Shown piece by piece: positions 33,199 to 43,963 of a stretch of 64,000 nucleotides of DNA. A program made the translations under genes and the position numbers. How positions within the stretch are numbered: position 1 is the first letter of the stretch; every line of letters begins with the position of its first letter. Origin of the DNA: Uliginosibacterium flavum (GTDB lineage Bacteria; Pseudomonadota; Gammaproteobacteria; Burkholderiales; Rhodocyclaceae); the NCBI RefSeq assembly GCF_040566545.1, contig NZ_JBEWZI010000013.1:43726-107725 (forward strand), given 5' to 3'. The notes under the pieces are model-generated. The model ran no database searches and was not told where the DNA came from. It saw only the letters and a program-made list of their open reading frames with translations.

Positions 33199-34428
33199 TC
33201 AACTCACAACTTGATCGAGTTCAAATGCTTTGTGCAACACGCGCACGGCAAGCTCCAGATATTTTTCGTCGATCACGACGGAAATCTTGATTTCCGAAGT
33301 CGAAATCATCTGGATATTGATGCCCTCTTCGGCCAGTGTGCGGAACATGCGGCTGGCAATGCCGACGTGCGAACGCATGCCCACGCCGACTACCGAAACC
33401 TTGGCCATCGTGCGGTCGCCGCGCACTTCGCGGGCGCCCATGTGCGTCTTCACACCCTCAAGAATCGCCGTAGCACGCTCGTACTCGCCGCGCGGCACAG
33501 TAAAGGAGAAGTCCGTCGAGCCATCCTGACCAACGTTCTGGATGATCATATCCACGTCAATATTGGCTTCGGCAACCGGACCGAGGATCTGATAGGCAAT
33601 GCCCGGACGATCCGGCACGCCCAACACGGTAAATTTGGCTTCATCGCGATTGAAGGCGATGCCCGAAATGATCGGCTGTTCCATCTTGATATCTTCCTCG
33701 AAAGTAATCAGCGTGCCCTCGCCTTCATCCTGAAAGCTGGAGAGCACACGCAGTCTGACTTTGTACTTGCCTGCAAACTCGACCGAGCGCGTCTGCAGTA
33801 CTTTGGAGCCGAGGCTGGCCATTTCGAGCATTTCCTCGAAAGTGATGCGATCCAGCTTGCGCGCCTCGGGCACGATGCGTGGATCGGTCGTATACACGCC
33901 ATCCACGTCGGTATAGATCTGACATTCGTCGGCATGCAGCGCGGCGGCCAGCGCCACCCCGGTGGTATCCGAGCCGCCACGCCCCAGCGTGGTGATGTTG
34001 CCGGCGTCATCCACCCCCTGGAATCCGGCCACCACCACGACACAACCTTCATCCAGATCGCGACGCATGCGGTCTTCGTCGATCTTCAGAATGCGCGCCT
34101 TGGTAAAGGAGCTATCCGTAAGGATACGCACCTGCGGGCCGGTATAGCTGCGCGCCTTGATGCCTTCAGCCTGCAAAGCCATGCTCAGCAGGCCAATCGT
34201 GACCTGCTCGCCAGTGGAAATAACCACATCCAGCTCACGGGGATCAGGGTTGGCCTGAACTTCCTTGGCCAATGCGACAAGGCGATTGGTTTCGCCACTC
34301 ATGGCGGACACAACGACGACCAGCTTGTGCCCTTGAGCATGCGCCCGGGCCACACGTTTGGCCACGTTCTTGATGCGTTCGGGATTGCCGACCGAGGTGC
34401 CACCGTACTTCTGGACTATCAGAGCCAT
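33199..34428 (-). CDS. lysC: Aspartate kinase
   Basis: 409 residues. First step of Lys/Thr/Met synthesis, phosphorylating aspartate. The kinase signature is KYGGTSVGNPERIKNVA at the N-terminus, with GRGGSDTTGVALAA and the DVDGVYTTDPR loop; two ACT domains follow from about residue 265 (VLGVPDRPGIAYQI, VSVVGVGMRSHVGIASRMF) and would bind feedback inhibitors. The start is at the ATG at 34428 (MALIVQKYGG); the open frame upstream of it is not conserved-looking. Followed on the same strand by tRNA-Ser and tRNA-Arg. Confidence 0.96.
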   Translation of the reverse strand: MALIVQKYGGTSVGNPERIKNVAKRVARAHAQGHKLVVVVSAMSGETNRLVALAKEVQANPDPRELDVVISTGEQVTIGLLSMALQAEGIKARSYTGPQVRILTDSSFTKARILKIDEDRMRRDLDEGCVVVVAGFQGVDDAGNITTLGRGGSDTTGVALAAALHADECQIYTDVDGVYTTDPRIVPEARKLDRITFEEMLEMASLGSKVLQTRSVEFAGKYKVRLRVLSSFQDEGEGTLITFEEDIKMEQPIISGIAFNRDEAKFTVLGVPDRPGIAYQILGPVAEANIDVDMIIQNVGQDGSTDFSFTVPRGEYERATAILEGVKTHMGAREVRGDRTMAKVSVVGVGMRSHVGIASRMFRTLAEEGINIQMISTSEIKISVVIDEKYLELAVRVLHKAFELDQVVS

Positions 34429-34741
34429 CGTGCGCGATCTTTTGCAGAAACAGGAAGGCCGGGATTTTATCCCAAGCCACGGTTTCCGGCACAGCTGTTT
34501 GCGAGCCCCGGAGAAACACTGATTCACAATTATTTGCCTGAATGCATGAACTTTTCCCATAAAACATACACAAATGCTACTTGAATGCACTGCAAATATT
34601 GATCTATACTGCGGTCAGCCTATAACCAAAGTCATAGGTCGATTTCAAGCCCGCAGCATGATCAAAAGACAAGGGCTTAAAACGGCAATGCGGCAAATCC
34701 CCTCTGCGCCGTACTTCCAACTACTGACAAGGAAAACTCCT

Positions 34742-35035
34742 ATGAAGATCGTCGAAAATATCGATGTCCGCGAAATCCGCCGCAAACTCGGCCTGAACCA
34801 ATCCCAATTCTGGTCTGAACTGGGTGTTACACAAAGTGGCGGCTCCCGTTACGAGAGCGGCCGCAACATCCCCCGCCCTGTGCAAGCCCTGCTGCGCCTG
34901 GTGCACATTGAACAGATCGACATCGACAAGATCCGCAAGGACGACTTCGAAGTCATCGAATATCTGCGCGCCCACCAGTCGGATCTGTACAAGAGCCTGA
35001 AAAAAGACGCCAAGGCCAAAAAGAAGGAGAAGTAA
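34742..35035 (+). CDS. Small XRE-type helix-turn-helix regulator
   Basis: 97 residues. The HTH spans about 8-60: VREIRRKLGLNQSQFWSELGVTQSGGSRYESG, then a basic tail AKAKKKEK. AAGGA lies at correct spacing before the ATG at 34742. The AT-rich upstream region separates it from the divergent lysC. No obvious target; a nucleoid-type or housekeeping regulator is possible. Confidence 0.85.
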   Translation: MKIVENIDVREIRRKLGLNQSQFWSELGVTQSGGSRYESGRNIPRPVQALLRLVHIEQIDIDKIRKDDFEVIEYLRAHQSDLYKSLKKDAKAKKKEK

Positions 35036-35072
35036 TCCTTCCGGGGGCCTGACTCCCGCGGCCTGGCTCGAC

Positions 35073-35104
35073 AAACCCCGCCAGCTCACGCTGCGCGGGG
35101 TTTT
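35073..35104 (+). terminator. Terminator after the HTH gene
   Basis: AAACCCCGC ... GCGGGGTTTT with a T-rich tail. Confidence 0.7.
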
Positions 35105-35156
35105 GTTTTCATGGGCTACAATTCGCACCACTCCAACGCTAGGCCCTGCATTCATC

Positions 35157-35615
35157 GTGATCATCACCCGCCGCCTCGAATTTGACGCAGGACACCGCAT
35201 CCCGGACCACCGCAGCCTGTGCCGTCACCTGCACGGCCATCGCTATGCGCTGGAAGTTACCGTTTCCGGCGACATCACGCGCATGGATGGCGATCCGCGC
35301 AACGGCATGGTGCTGGACTTCTCCGAGATCAAATCCCTGATGCGCGAGACTATCGTGGATCGCTGGGATCACGCTTTCCTTGTGTATCAAGGCGATGCAC
35401 AGATTCTCGATTTCCTCACCAGCCTGCCGGATCACCGCACTGTCGTGCTGGATGTTGTGCCCACCGCCGAAAACCTCGCAGCCAAAGCCTTCGAGCTGCT
35501 TGAGCCGCATATCGGCGAACTCTGCGACAAAGCCCTGACGCTGGAGAACGTGCGGATCTACGAAACCCCCAACTGCTGGGCCGACGCCAGTCGCGCAAAT
35601 TATCGAGGCAGCTAG
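35157..35615 (+). CDS. queD: 6-carboxytetrahydropterin synthase QueD
   Basis: 152 residues, PTPS/QueD fold, second step of preQ0/queuosine synthesis. Zinc ligands H13, H26 and H28 and the catalytic C22 are in FDAGHRIPDHRSLCRHLHGH; GMVLDFSEIK and PTAENLA complete the family pattern. The only fitting start is a GTG at 35157 (V/MIITRRLEFDAG), with a weak AGG upstream. Confidence 0.93.
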   Translation: MIITRRLEFDAGHRIPDHRSLCRHLHGHRYALEVTVSGDITRMDGDPRNGMVLDFSEIKSLMRETIVDRWDHAFLVYQGDAQILDFLTSLPDHRTVVLDVVPTAENLAAKAFELLEPHIGELCDKALTLENVRIYETPNCWADASRANYRGS

Positions 35616-35675
35616 ACAGCGCGCTGTACCGAAGGCACAATGCGATCCCTGCCTGAAATGGCGGGACAGATTTCT

Positions 35676-35765
35676 GGAGGTTTGCCAGAGTGGTTTAATG
35701 GATCAGTCTTGAAAACTGACGAGGATGCAAGTCCTCCGTGAGTTCGAATCTCACAGCCTCCGCCA
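35676..35765 (+). tRNA. tRNA-Ser (TGA)
   Basis: 90 nt with encoded CCA and a long variable arm; begins GGAGGTTTGCCAGAG, anticodon loop CTTGAAA (TGA). Confidence 0.96.
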
Positions 35766-35773
35766 GAATGAAG

Positions 35774-35815
35774 AAAAAGCCGGAAAGCCCCGTAAAACGG
35801 GCTTCCGGCTTTTTT
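35774..35815 (+). terminator. tRNA-Ser terminator
   Basis: AAAAAGCCGGAAGCC-type long stem (AAAAAGCCGG ... CCGGCTTTTTT) immediately after the tRNA; it also faces the convergent DUF4832-like gene. Confidence 0.8.
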
Positions 35816-35830
35816 ATTGCCCTGAATCCA

Positions 35831-37201
35831 TCAGCGCACGAATTCGCCCAGCGTGAGCCAGCCCGCCAAGTCGGCATCCTGACGCGCGTTGGCAAAGCGC
35901 ACAGCCTGCCCGGTTGGCAAGGGATTCGTCCCCTGTACGAGCACACGATAGCGCCCGGCCGGCAAGTCCATCAGATCAATGACCTGTTCCGCCAAGATGG
36001 GCGACGCTTGCGGCAGGATGCCCGTCAAAACCCTCGCCCAGCGGGCTTCCCGGAGCAGCTTGCCTGAAGAATCAAGCAGCGCGCCCTTCAGCGGCCAGGC
36101 GTAATAAAAAGGCGCGACTCCGCGATTTTCGATCTGGATCTGCACGCGCAACTGCTTGTCTTCACGCGTCAGCGCCACCTGCGCGACGTGGAACTCATAA
36201 CCCATGCGGCGCGCCTGCTCGATGGCGCGGGTGCGGCGCTCCGGCGGATTGCCGGCCTTGAACATGCCCGAATCCATCAGCCAGCTGACGTGCGTCTCCG
36301 TTACGCAAGTCGCGAAATCCTGCAAAGCCGGCAAGCCCGGCTCGGCATCGAAAACCTTGCCCCAAGCCTCAGGACGGATCTCGCCACCAATCGGGCGCGT
36401 CTGCCAGGCATTCGTCGCGCCGGCCGTTTGCAGCTTGGCCATGAAGTAATGCGGTTTGGTCGGCAGCGTGCTCCAGGCGAAGGAATCATCGTGGTAACCG
36501 AAGGGCGTCGCGGCATTCGCCACATAGACCGGATCAGCCGCGCTGGCGGGGTAGCGCAGCAGGACCGGTGTCGTACGGAAAGCCTGCGCGTAGGCGGCCA
36601 TCACCGCCGCTTGCAAGGCCTTGTCGGCGAACAGTTCGGTGTGCGGATAGTCGTGCCACTCGCCCCACAAGCCCAGCATCCCGGCGGTGATGAAGCCGAT
36701 GCGCGCATCGCCGTCATAGCGGGCGCCCAACGCGGCAATGAAATCGGTAATCGCTGTGCGCAGCAGCGGATTCTGGTAATCCGGCGTTTCCACCTCCACC
36801 GGCGGGCGCGGTGGCGTGCTCGGGCGCTGCCAGCGCGTCAGGCCGACGCCTGCGTCCAGTAAATAGGCCGGCAGGCTGCCGGTCTTGCCGGGATATTCCA
36901 CATGAAAGCGGAAAACCGCCTGATGGCCCCGGCCGGCCACGCCCTCCAGAAAACGCTCCAGCAGCGTCCAGTCGTACAGCCCCGGCGCCTTCAACACAGC
37001 GGCGAGCGGGAAGTAACTGAATTCCATGCTGTGCGGGAAGCCCTCCGGATTCGCTGCGCCGGCATAGGGCACCAGCCCCTTGAGCGGGTTATCGAGGGAT
37101 GCCGGCGCGTAGATCTGAGCCTGCCAGGCTGGCTCGGCGGCGAACAATGCGGAGTTCCATAGCAGCATGCAGAGAAAAACCAGCGAGCCCTTTTTCGTCA
37201 C
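35831..37201 (-). CDS. Secreted DUF4832-like protein
   Basis: 456 residues. It begins at a GTG at 37201 with AAGGAA eight bases upstream, giving a Sec signal peptide (KKGSLVFLCMLLWNSALFAAEP). It has a TIM-barrel-like body with NPLKGLVPYAG, FRFHVEYPGK, GLWGEWHDYP and FGYHDDSFAWSTL, which fit the DUF4874/DUF4832 pair seen in putative glycoside-hydrolase-like proteins. A beta-sandwich-like C-terminus follows. The enzymatic function is unknown. A small Cys-containing protein gene lies directly upstream. Confidence 0.75.
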   Translation of the reverse strand: MTKKGSLVFLCMLLWNSALFAAEPAWQAQIYAPASLDNPLKGLVPYAGAANPEGFPHSMEFSYFPLAAVLKAPGLYDWTLLERFLEGVAGRGHQAVFRFHVEYPGKTGSLPAYLLDAGVGLTRWQRPSTPPRPPVEVETPDYQNPLLRTAITDFIAALGARYDGDARIGFITAGMLGLWGEWHDYPHTELFADKALQAAVMAAYAQAFRTTPVLLRYPASAADPVYVANAATPFGYHDDSFAWSTLPTKPHYFMAKLQTAGATNAWQTRPIGGEIRPEAWGKVFDAEPGLPALQDFATCVTETHVSWLMDSGMFKAGNPPERRTRAIEQARRMGYEFHVAQVALTREDKQLRVQIQIENRGVAPFYYAWPLKGALLDSSGKLLREARWARVLTGILPQASPILAEQVIDLMDLPAGRYRVLVQGTNPLPTGQAVRFANARQDADLAGWLTLGEFVR

Positions 37202-37263
37202 CCGATACTTTCCTTTCGTGGCAGATCTCGGCCCAAGCGGAGAACAAAGATTTAAGACCACCC

Positions 37264-37704
37264 TCAGGCCGCCAGCGCCAGCCAGGTTTCGATCTGTTTG
37301 TCTGCCGTTCGCATGGCAGCGCCTTCGCGCCGAGGCGTTTTCAAGAGCAGGCGCAACTTGCAATCCAGAGGTAGATGCAGCGCCTGAATATTCAATTCAC
37401 GCGGACGATTCTCGTCCAGGCTATCGGGCAGATTCAATTGTGCAAGCAAGCTGCCGTTCGCTGACAAGACCAGCACGCGCATGGATTCGAGCCAAGCTTC
37501 ACCTGCGCTACCCGCCTTCAGCGCATAACGCAGCGTACGCGCACAACCTTCAACCGGACAGCCCTGATTGGCGTGCAGCGGCCCGGCGTACCAGGCGCCG
37601 TCCTCGCTAAGTGCGATGACGCAATTCTGGCGGGAGCACCAGCCCGTCTCCGGGCCGAGGCGATTTTCGTGTTGGTCGAGGTAAAGGCTCTGGTTCGATT
37701 TCAT
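37264..37704 (-). CDS. Hypothetical protein with four N-terminal cysteines
   Basis: 146 residues with no signal peptide and no family I recognise. C23, C28, C49 and C54 (WCSRQNC, GCPVEGC) could form a metal site or two disulfides; the rest looks like beta strands. It precedes the DUF4832-like gene on the same strand with a 62-bp gap. Confidence 0.6.
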   Translation of the reverse strand: MKSNQSLYLDQHENRLGPETGWCSRQNCVIALSEDGAWYAGPLHANQGCPVEGCARTLRYALKAGSAGEAWLESMRVLVLSANGSLLAQLNLPDSLDENRPRELNIQALHLPLDCKLRLLLKTPRREGAAMRTADKQIETWLALAA

Positions 37705-38074
37705 TACGATCTCCTTCGCGCGGTTTTATATTGCCGTCTGATACATTTTTACCGGCAACATTTTCCGCAAATTCACTGTACTAGCGGGTAATACAGGTTT
37801 CACGACATGCCAAGATTTGGAAAAGCTCCCGCAAAACTCCGTTTCGATCCAGACGCCTGTGAACAGCAAGATCTGGATAGTTTTTGTAAATAAAACAACG
37901 CAACAAACCTGCCAGTTTAGGGACAGGGCAAGCGTTCAAATGTGAAGTTTGGTGGCGTTCAAACTTTGCCTGAAGCGCCGCATGGGACGGTCATCTGCAG
38001 CACACCATGCCGCACAAGCTCGCACATAAAGGCTGTACAAGCGCCATCCCCGCAGACCCATACTGCGCGCGGCT
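37705..38074. other. Intergenic region
   Basis: No gene. The part 37705-37950 is AT-richer than its surroundings and probably holds the promoter of the 146-residue protein. At 37965-38090 is a host palindromic repeat (CTGAAGCGCCGCATGGG ... GCGCGGCTCTACAGCC). Confidence 0.5.
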
Positions 38075-40729
38075 CTACAGCCAGCGTCGAATCAGCGCCT
38101 TGCGCGCTTCTTCCATCACCCCGAGCAACAGTGCAAACGGCAACGCGTAGCACCACACTGCGGCGGCCAGCGGCGCCGTGCCGAAGAGCGCATTGCCCAG
38201 CGGCGTGTAGACGATTACCAGCAGCAGGCCGAGTTCCGCCGCCAGCCCACCCAGCAACAGGCGATTGCCGAAAAGCGGGAAACGCCAGACCGCCAGTTGT
38301 GGATGGCGGCAGACGAAGACATTGACCATCTGCGCCAGCACGATAGCGACGAGGCAGGCCGTCGTGGCCTGCAAATAGACCGGGGCGCTCGGCGCCAGCG
38401 TTTCCCCGTAATGCCAGCCCGCCCCCTGCAGTACGAAGAAGAAGGCGGCCATTGCGCCCAAGGCTTCCAGCGGACCGAGAAACAGGTAAGCGCGCGCCAG
38501 CAGCGGCCAGGACAGCAGCCGTTCGCCCCGCGGGCGCGGCGGCCGGCTCATCACCCCGGCATGCGGCACCTCAGCGCCCAGCGCCAAGGCCGGCAACATG
38601 TCAGTGCCCAGGTCGACGGCCAGAATCTGGATCACCGTCAGCGGCAGCGGGATGCGCAGCAACACGAAGGCCAGATAGGGCACGATCTCCGGAATGTTCG
38701 AAGTCAGGATGTAGGTCAGAAACTTGCGGATGTTCTCGAATACCGCGCGCCCCTCCTCAATGGCATTGACGATGGTCGCGAAGTGATCGTCGAGCAGCAC
38801 GATGTCCGCCGCTTCGCGCGCCACATCCGTGCCCGACAAACCCATGGCGATGCCGATATCGGCGCACTTCAACGCGGGCGCGTCATTCACGCCGTCGCCG
38901 GTCACTGCCACGATCTCGCCCTTGGCCTGGCAGGCTTGCACGATCAGCATCTTCTGCTCGGCGCTGACGCGGGCGAAGAGGATTTCCGGCGCCGCCAGTG
39001 CCAGCTGCAGACTCGCCGGACTCATGCGCCGCACCAGATCTCCCGTCAGCACCACCGGCTGCGGCGTGCGGATCAGATCCAGCTCGCGCGCAATCGCCAG
39101 CGCCGTGTGCGGGTGATCGCCGGTAACCATGATCACGCGCAGCCCGGCGCCGTGGCAGCGCTGCACGGCCCCGTGCACATCGGGGCGCGGCGGATCTTCC
39201 AGACCGATCAGGCCACACAGCTGCAGCCCGGCCTCCTGCGCCGCCTCCCCCTCTGGAAAGGCCCGCCAGGCGCAGGCCAGCACGCGCAGGCCGCGATCTG
39301 CCATGTCGTCCTGCGCCCGGCGAAACAGGTCCTGCGCTGCCGCATCGAAGGGATGCGCGAGATGCCCCTCAAGCCAGCTCGTGCACAAGGGCAGGACGGA
39401 TTCGGGCGCGCCCTTGCACCACAGGTATTGCCCGCCCTCCTCATGACGACTGATCACCGACATGCGCCGCCGCTCGGCATCGAAGGGGATTTCCCCGACG
39501 CGCGGCCCGGGCTCCGGAATCGGTCCGCCAAACTGCCACAGCGCGATTTCCATCGGATCACCGCTGGGCTGATCGCCGGGGAACTTCAGGTTGTGGCAGA
39601 AACGCGCCACCGCGCGCAGATGCAAATCCGCGCCGCGCGGCCAGCGTTTGGCGGCCAGATGATGGCGCCCGGCAAAGAACAGTTCGCGCACCGTCATGCG
39701 GTTCTGCGTCAGCGTGCCGGTCTTGTCGGTCAGGATCACCGTCGCACAGCCCAGGGTTTCTACTGCGGGCAAATGCCGCACCAGCGCATGACGCTTGGCC
39801 ATGCGCTGGGTGGCGAGCGCCAGCGACAGGGTAACGGTGGGAAGCAGCCCCTCCGGCACGTTGGCCACGATGATGCCAATGGCAAACATGAAGTTCGCCC
39901 AGAACGGCAGGCCGACAAAATGGCCAATCGCAAAGAAGGCCACGCCCAGCCCCAGCGCCAGCAAGGCCACGATCCGCGACACGCGCCGGATCTCGCGCTG
40001 CAGCGGCGACTCCACCTCGCCCGCGGTCTGCGTCAGATGTGCGATATGGCCGAACTCAGTATGCATGCCCGTGGCGAAAACCAGCGCCGTGCAGCTGCCC
40101 GAGACCAGCAGCGTGCCCGCCAGCAGCAGGTTGCGCGCAGCCAGCGGATCGGCCTCGGCGTCCGGTGCGGCCTCGCGCGCCTTGGGCCGCGACTCGCCGG
40201 TCAGCGTCGCCATGTCGACCCGCACGCCAGAAGCCTCCACCACCCGGCAATCGGCCGGCACCTTGGCGCCCTCGCCCAGCAAGACCAGATCGCCCGGCAC
40301 CAGCGCAGCGGCCGGCACGGTCAGCGTCAGCGCATCGCGCCTCACCTCCACCTGCTGCGGCAAGAGCTGACGCAGCGCCGACAGCGCCTGCTCGGCGCGA
40401 TAGCTCTGCCAGAAGGAAAATGCACCATTGACGAGGATGACCCCGACAATCGCCAGGCCCAGTTCGAACATGCCCTGACCGGGATCGAAATACGCCGCGA
40501 CAAACGCCAGCGCCGCCGCCAGCCACAGGATCAGCGCAAAGAAATGCGAGAACTCGCGCAGCAGCACCAGCCACAGCGGATCGCGTGGCGCCGCCGTCAC
40601 CTGGTTCGCGCCAAATTCGATCAGCCGCCGCGCCGCCTCAGCCGCACTCAGACCCCGCGCAGAACTGCCCAGCGCGGCGAGGGCCGCCTCGGGAGATTGC
40701 TGCGCGATGTGCATGCCGTGAGGATTCAT
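38075..40729 (-). CDS. P-type cation ATPase, Na,K-ATPase-like (P2C) ion site
   Basis: 884 residues, all domains of a P2 ATPase: actuator TGES (177-180), phosphorylation D335 in DKTGTLTQ, nucleotide-binding CKGAPE, hinge TGDGVNDAP (610-618). The membrane ligands resemble the Na,K/H,K-ATPase type: VPEGLLPTVT (E293), SNIPEIVPYL (E681) and AVDLGTDMLPAL (D706, D710), rather than SERCA or PMCA versions. It probably exports Na+ (with K+ or H+ counter-transport) or Ca2+; the ion is an inference. No beta-subunit gene is nearby. An N-type ATPase operon lies 1.8 kb away. Confidence 0.88.
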   Translation of the reverse strand: MNPHGMHIAQQSPEAALAALGSSARGLSAAEAARRLIEFGANQVTAAPRDPLWLVLLREFSHFFALILWLAAALAFVAAYFDPGQGMFELGLAIVGVILVNGAFSFWQSYRAEQALSALRQLLPQQVEVRRDALTLTVPAAALVPGDLVLLGEGAKVPADCRVVEASGVRVDMATLTGESRPKAREAAPDAEADPLAARNLLLAGTLLVSGSCTALVFATGMHTEFGHIAHLTQTAGEVESPLQREIRRVSRIVALLALGLGVAFFAIGHFVGLPFWANFMFAIGIIVANVPEGLLPTVTLSLALATQRMAKRHALVRHLPAVETLGCATVILTDKTGTLTQNRMTVRELFFAGRHHLAAKRWPRGADLHLRAVARFCHNLKFPGDQPSGDPMEIALWQFGGPIPEPGPRVGEIPFDAERRRMSVISRHEEGGQYLWCKGAPESVLPLCTSWLEGHLAHPFDAAAQDLFRRAQDDMADRGLRVLACAWRAFPEGEAAQEAGLQLCGLIGLEDPPRPDVHGAVQRCHGAGLRVIMVTGDHPHTALAIARELDLIRTPQPVVLTGDLVRRMSPASLQLALAAPEILFARVSAEQKMLIVQACQAKGEIVAVTGDGVNDAPALKCADIGIAMGLSGTDVAREAADIVLLDDHFATIVNAIEEGRAVFENIRKFLTYILTSNIPEIVPYLAFVLLRIPLPLTVIQILAVDLGTDMLPALALGAEVPHAGVMSRPPRPRGERLLSWPLLARAYLFLGPLEALGAMAAFFFVLQGAGWHYGETLAPSAPVYLQATTACLVAIVLAQMVNVFVCRHPQLAVWRFPLFGNRLLLGGLAAELGLLLVIVYTPLGNALFGTAPLAAAVWCYALPFALLLGVMEEARKALIRRWL

Positions 40730-41057
40730 GCTTCAGCATAGCAATCGGGGCAGGATGGGCTCGCTTCATATCCCGCACAGGAAGGGAAGAAGGCCGTAAG
40801 CCGGAGGTCGGAAAAGCAAAGCGCCTTCCGACATTCGGATTTTTCGGCTTTGGTTTGGCTTGGTGGCGACAAGGGCGCCCAAACGTCGGAAGGCGCCTAC
40901 GGCTTTTTCAGCTGTTAAAAATACCTGCCAGCAGAGCCTCGCCTGACGGATTTCTCCAGCCCCCATCCCACCAGCCACTCCTGGCTTGACTAAACCGACA
41001 GGCCACCTGAAGACGCCCGCTGCGCGCGGCTCTTCGGGCCATGCCATTGCAGGAAAC
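40730..41057. other. Intergenic with long inverted repeat and host repeat
   Basis: No gene. GCGCCTTCCGAC at about 40820-40832 pairs with GTCGGAAGGCGC at about 40888-40899, and GCCGTAAGCCGG-type arms flank them. At 41009-41045 is CCTGAAGACGCCC ... GCGGCTCTTCGGGCC, a member of the host repeat family. Confidence 0.6.
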
Positions 41058-41372
41058 TTAAATCGGCCTCACCCGCCGCAATTGCCCGCGCAACTCGTCC
41101 ACTTCTTCCAGCAGATCGGCGACCAGCGCGGCAAGTTCGGGGCCAGCGTCGAAATCGCGCTCCAGCTGGCGCATGCGCTGCGCACGGTGCAGGCAGGCGC
41201 TGGAGAATCGCCAGGTGCCGGCGAGACATTCGACGCGCGGAAACAGGCCTTCTTCGATGTGCAGAATCAGCCAGTCCGGCTCCACGGTGCAGGCGGCGGC
41301 GACTTGTTCGAGCGTCAGCCAGGAGTCGTCGAGCAAGCTGCCGATCAGGATTTCATCATCACGGGGGCTCAT
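41058..41372 (-). CDS. cbpM: Chaperone modulator CbpM
   Basis: 104 residues, MerR-like fold: SWLTLEQVAAACTVEPDWLILHIEEGLF, then FSSACLHRAQRMRQLERDFD and a C-terminal heptad segment. In enterobacteria CbpM binds the J domain of CbpA and inhibits it. Its start overlaps the cbpA stop by 4 bp, the usual arrangement. Confidence 0.88.
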   Translation of the reverse strand: MSPRDDEILIGSLLDDSWLTLEQVAAACTVEPDWLILHIEEGLFPRVECLAGTWRFSSACLHRAQRMRQLERDFDAGPELAALVADLLEEVDELRGQLRRVRPI

Positions 41373-42325
41373 ACCCTCACCTCCTGACGCGGATCGAAGG
41401 CCAGCTCGCTCGCCATTTTTTCGTAGAGCTCACGCGCCTGCGCGGTGTTGGCGGGCGGCAGCACGACTTGGATGTCGAGCAGCAAATCGCCCGGCGGGCT
41501 GGAGGGAATGCCCTTGCCGCGCACGCGCAACTGGCGCCCGCTCTGCGCCCCGGCGGGGATGCGCACCTTCAGCGCACCGCCCGGCAGATGCACGCTGACC
41601 ACCGCGCCCAGCGCGGCTTCCCACGGGGCGACCGGCAGCGTCAGGTGCAGCTCACGGCCCTCGACGCGCAGATGGGCGTGCGGCCTGAAGTGGATTTCCA
41701 GCAGCAGATCGCCAGCCACCCCGCCGCCGCTGCCGGGCGCGCCCTGCCCGGCCAGACGGATGACCTGCCCCTCATGCACGCCCTGCGGAATCCGCACGTT
41801 CAGGGTGCGGGTGCTGAGTTGAACGCGGCCCTGCGCGTCCAGCCCGGGCACGCGCAGGCTGATCTGGCGCGTCGCGCCGGTAAACGTGTCGTCCAGGTCA
41901 AGCACCACCTTGGCGTGATGATCCTCGCCACGCGCCTTGCCGCCCCGGCCGCGATGGCCACCAAAACCGTTCATTCCGCCGCCCATGCGGCCGAAAATCT
42001 CGGCAAAGAAGTCGCTGAATCCGTCGGCCTCGCCGGGCGAGAAACCACGATTGGAGAACTCGAAGCCCGAATCCCAATCCGGCGGAGGGCGGAAGTCCTG
42101 ACCCGGCTGATAGCCACGGCCGAGCTGATCGTAGGCAGCGCGCTTCTCGGGATCGGACAGCACGGTGTTGGCTTCGTTGACCTCTTTCATGCGCTGCTCG
42201 GCGTCCCGCTCCTTGGAAACATCCGGATGATATTTGCGCGCCAGCTTGCGAAAGGCTTTCTTGATCTCGTCGGCCGAGGCCGTGCGGCTCACGCCCAGCG
42301 TCTGGTAGTAGTCCTTGAATTCCAC
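41369..42325 (-). CDS. cbpA: DnaJ-like co-chaperone CbpA
   Basis: 318 residues. J domain at 1-70 with HPD at 33-35 (KYHPDVSK), a Gly/Phe-rich linker, and the C-terminal peptide-binding domains without a zinc-finger, as in CbpA rather than DnaJ. It stimulates DnaK and can bind curved DNA. Cotranscribed with cbpM. Confidence 0.95.
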   Translation of the reverse strand: MEFKDYYQTLGVSRTASADEIKKAFRKLARKYHPDVSKERDAEQRMKEVNEANTVLSDPEKRAAYDQLGRGYQPGQDFRPPPDWDSGFEFSNRGFSPGEADGFSDFFAEIFGRMGGGMNGFGGHRGRGGKARGEDHHAKVVLDLDDTFTGATRQISLRVPGLDAQGRVQLSTRTLNVRIPQGVHEGQVIRLAGQGAPGSGGGVAGDLLLEIHFRPHAHLRVEGRELHLTLPVAPWEAALGAVVSVHLPGGALKVRIPAGAQSGRQLRVRGKGIPSSPPGDLLLDIQVVLPPANTAQARELYEKMASELAFDPRQEVRV

Positions 42326-42562
42326 GTGAGATCTCCCCGACGATTCGTCAGCTAAACCTAGGTCAGAAGTGCGGCCTTTGGCTGTGCGCGTACCCTTTTG
42401 GCAAGCCTCGCCAAGAACTGCATCCAGCCTTGCTGAGCGCAGAGCTGCCGTGAAGACGTCCGCCGCGCGGGGCTCTCCAGCCTATGCCCGCGTCAACGCC
42501 CCCAATGGGCGCATCTCCAGCGCCACGATTACCCCTGTCTAAACTATGGGCAAGGAGCCGCC

Positions 42563-43959
<1,397 letters not shown>

Positions 43960-43963
<4 letters not shown>

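Noticed and set aside
33211..34584. 457-codon open frame opposite lysC
   Set aside because: Pure shadow of the aspartate kinase gene.
38297..40741. 814-codon open frame on the plus strand
   Set aside because: Exactly antisense to the P-type ATPase; its Arg/Gln/His-rich translation is typical of a shadow in GC-rich DNA.
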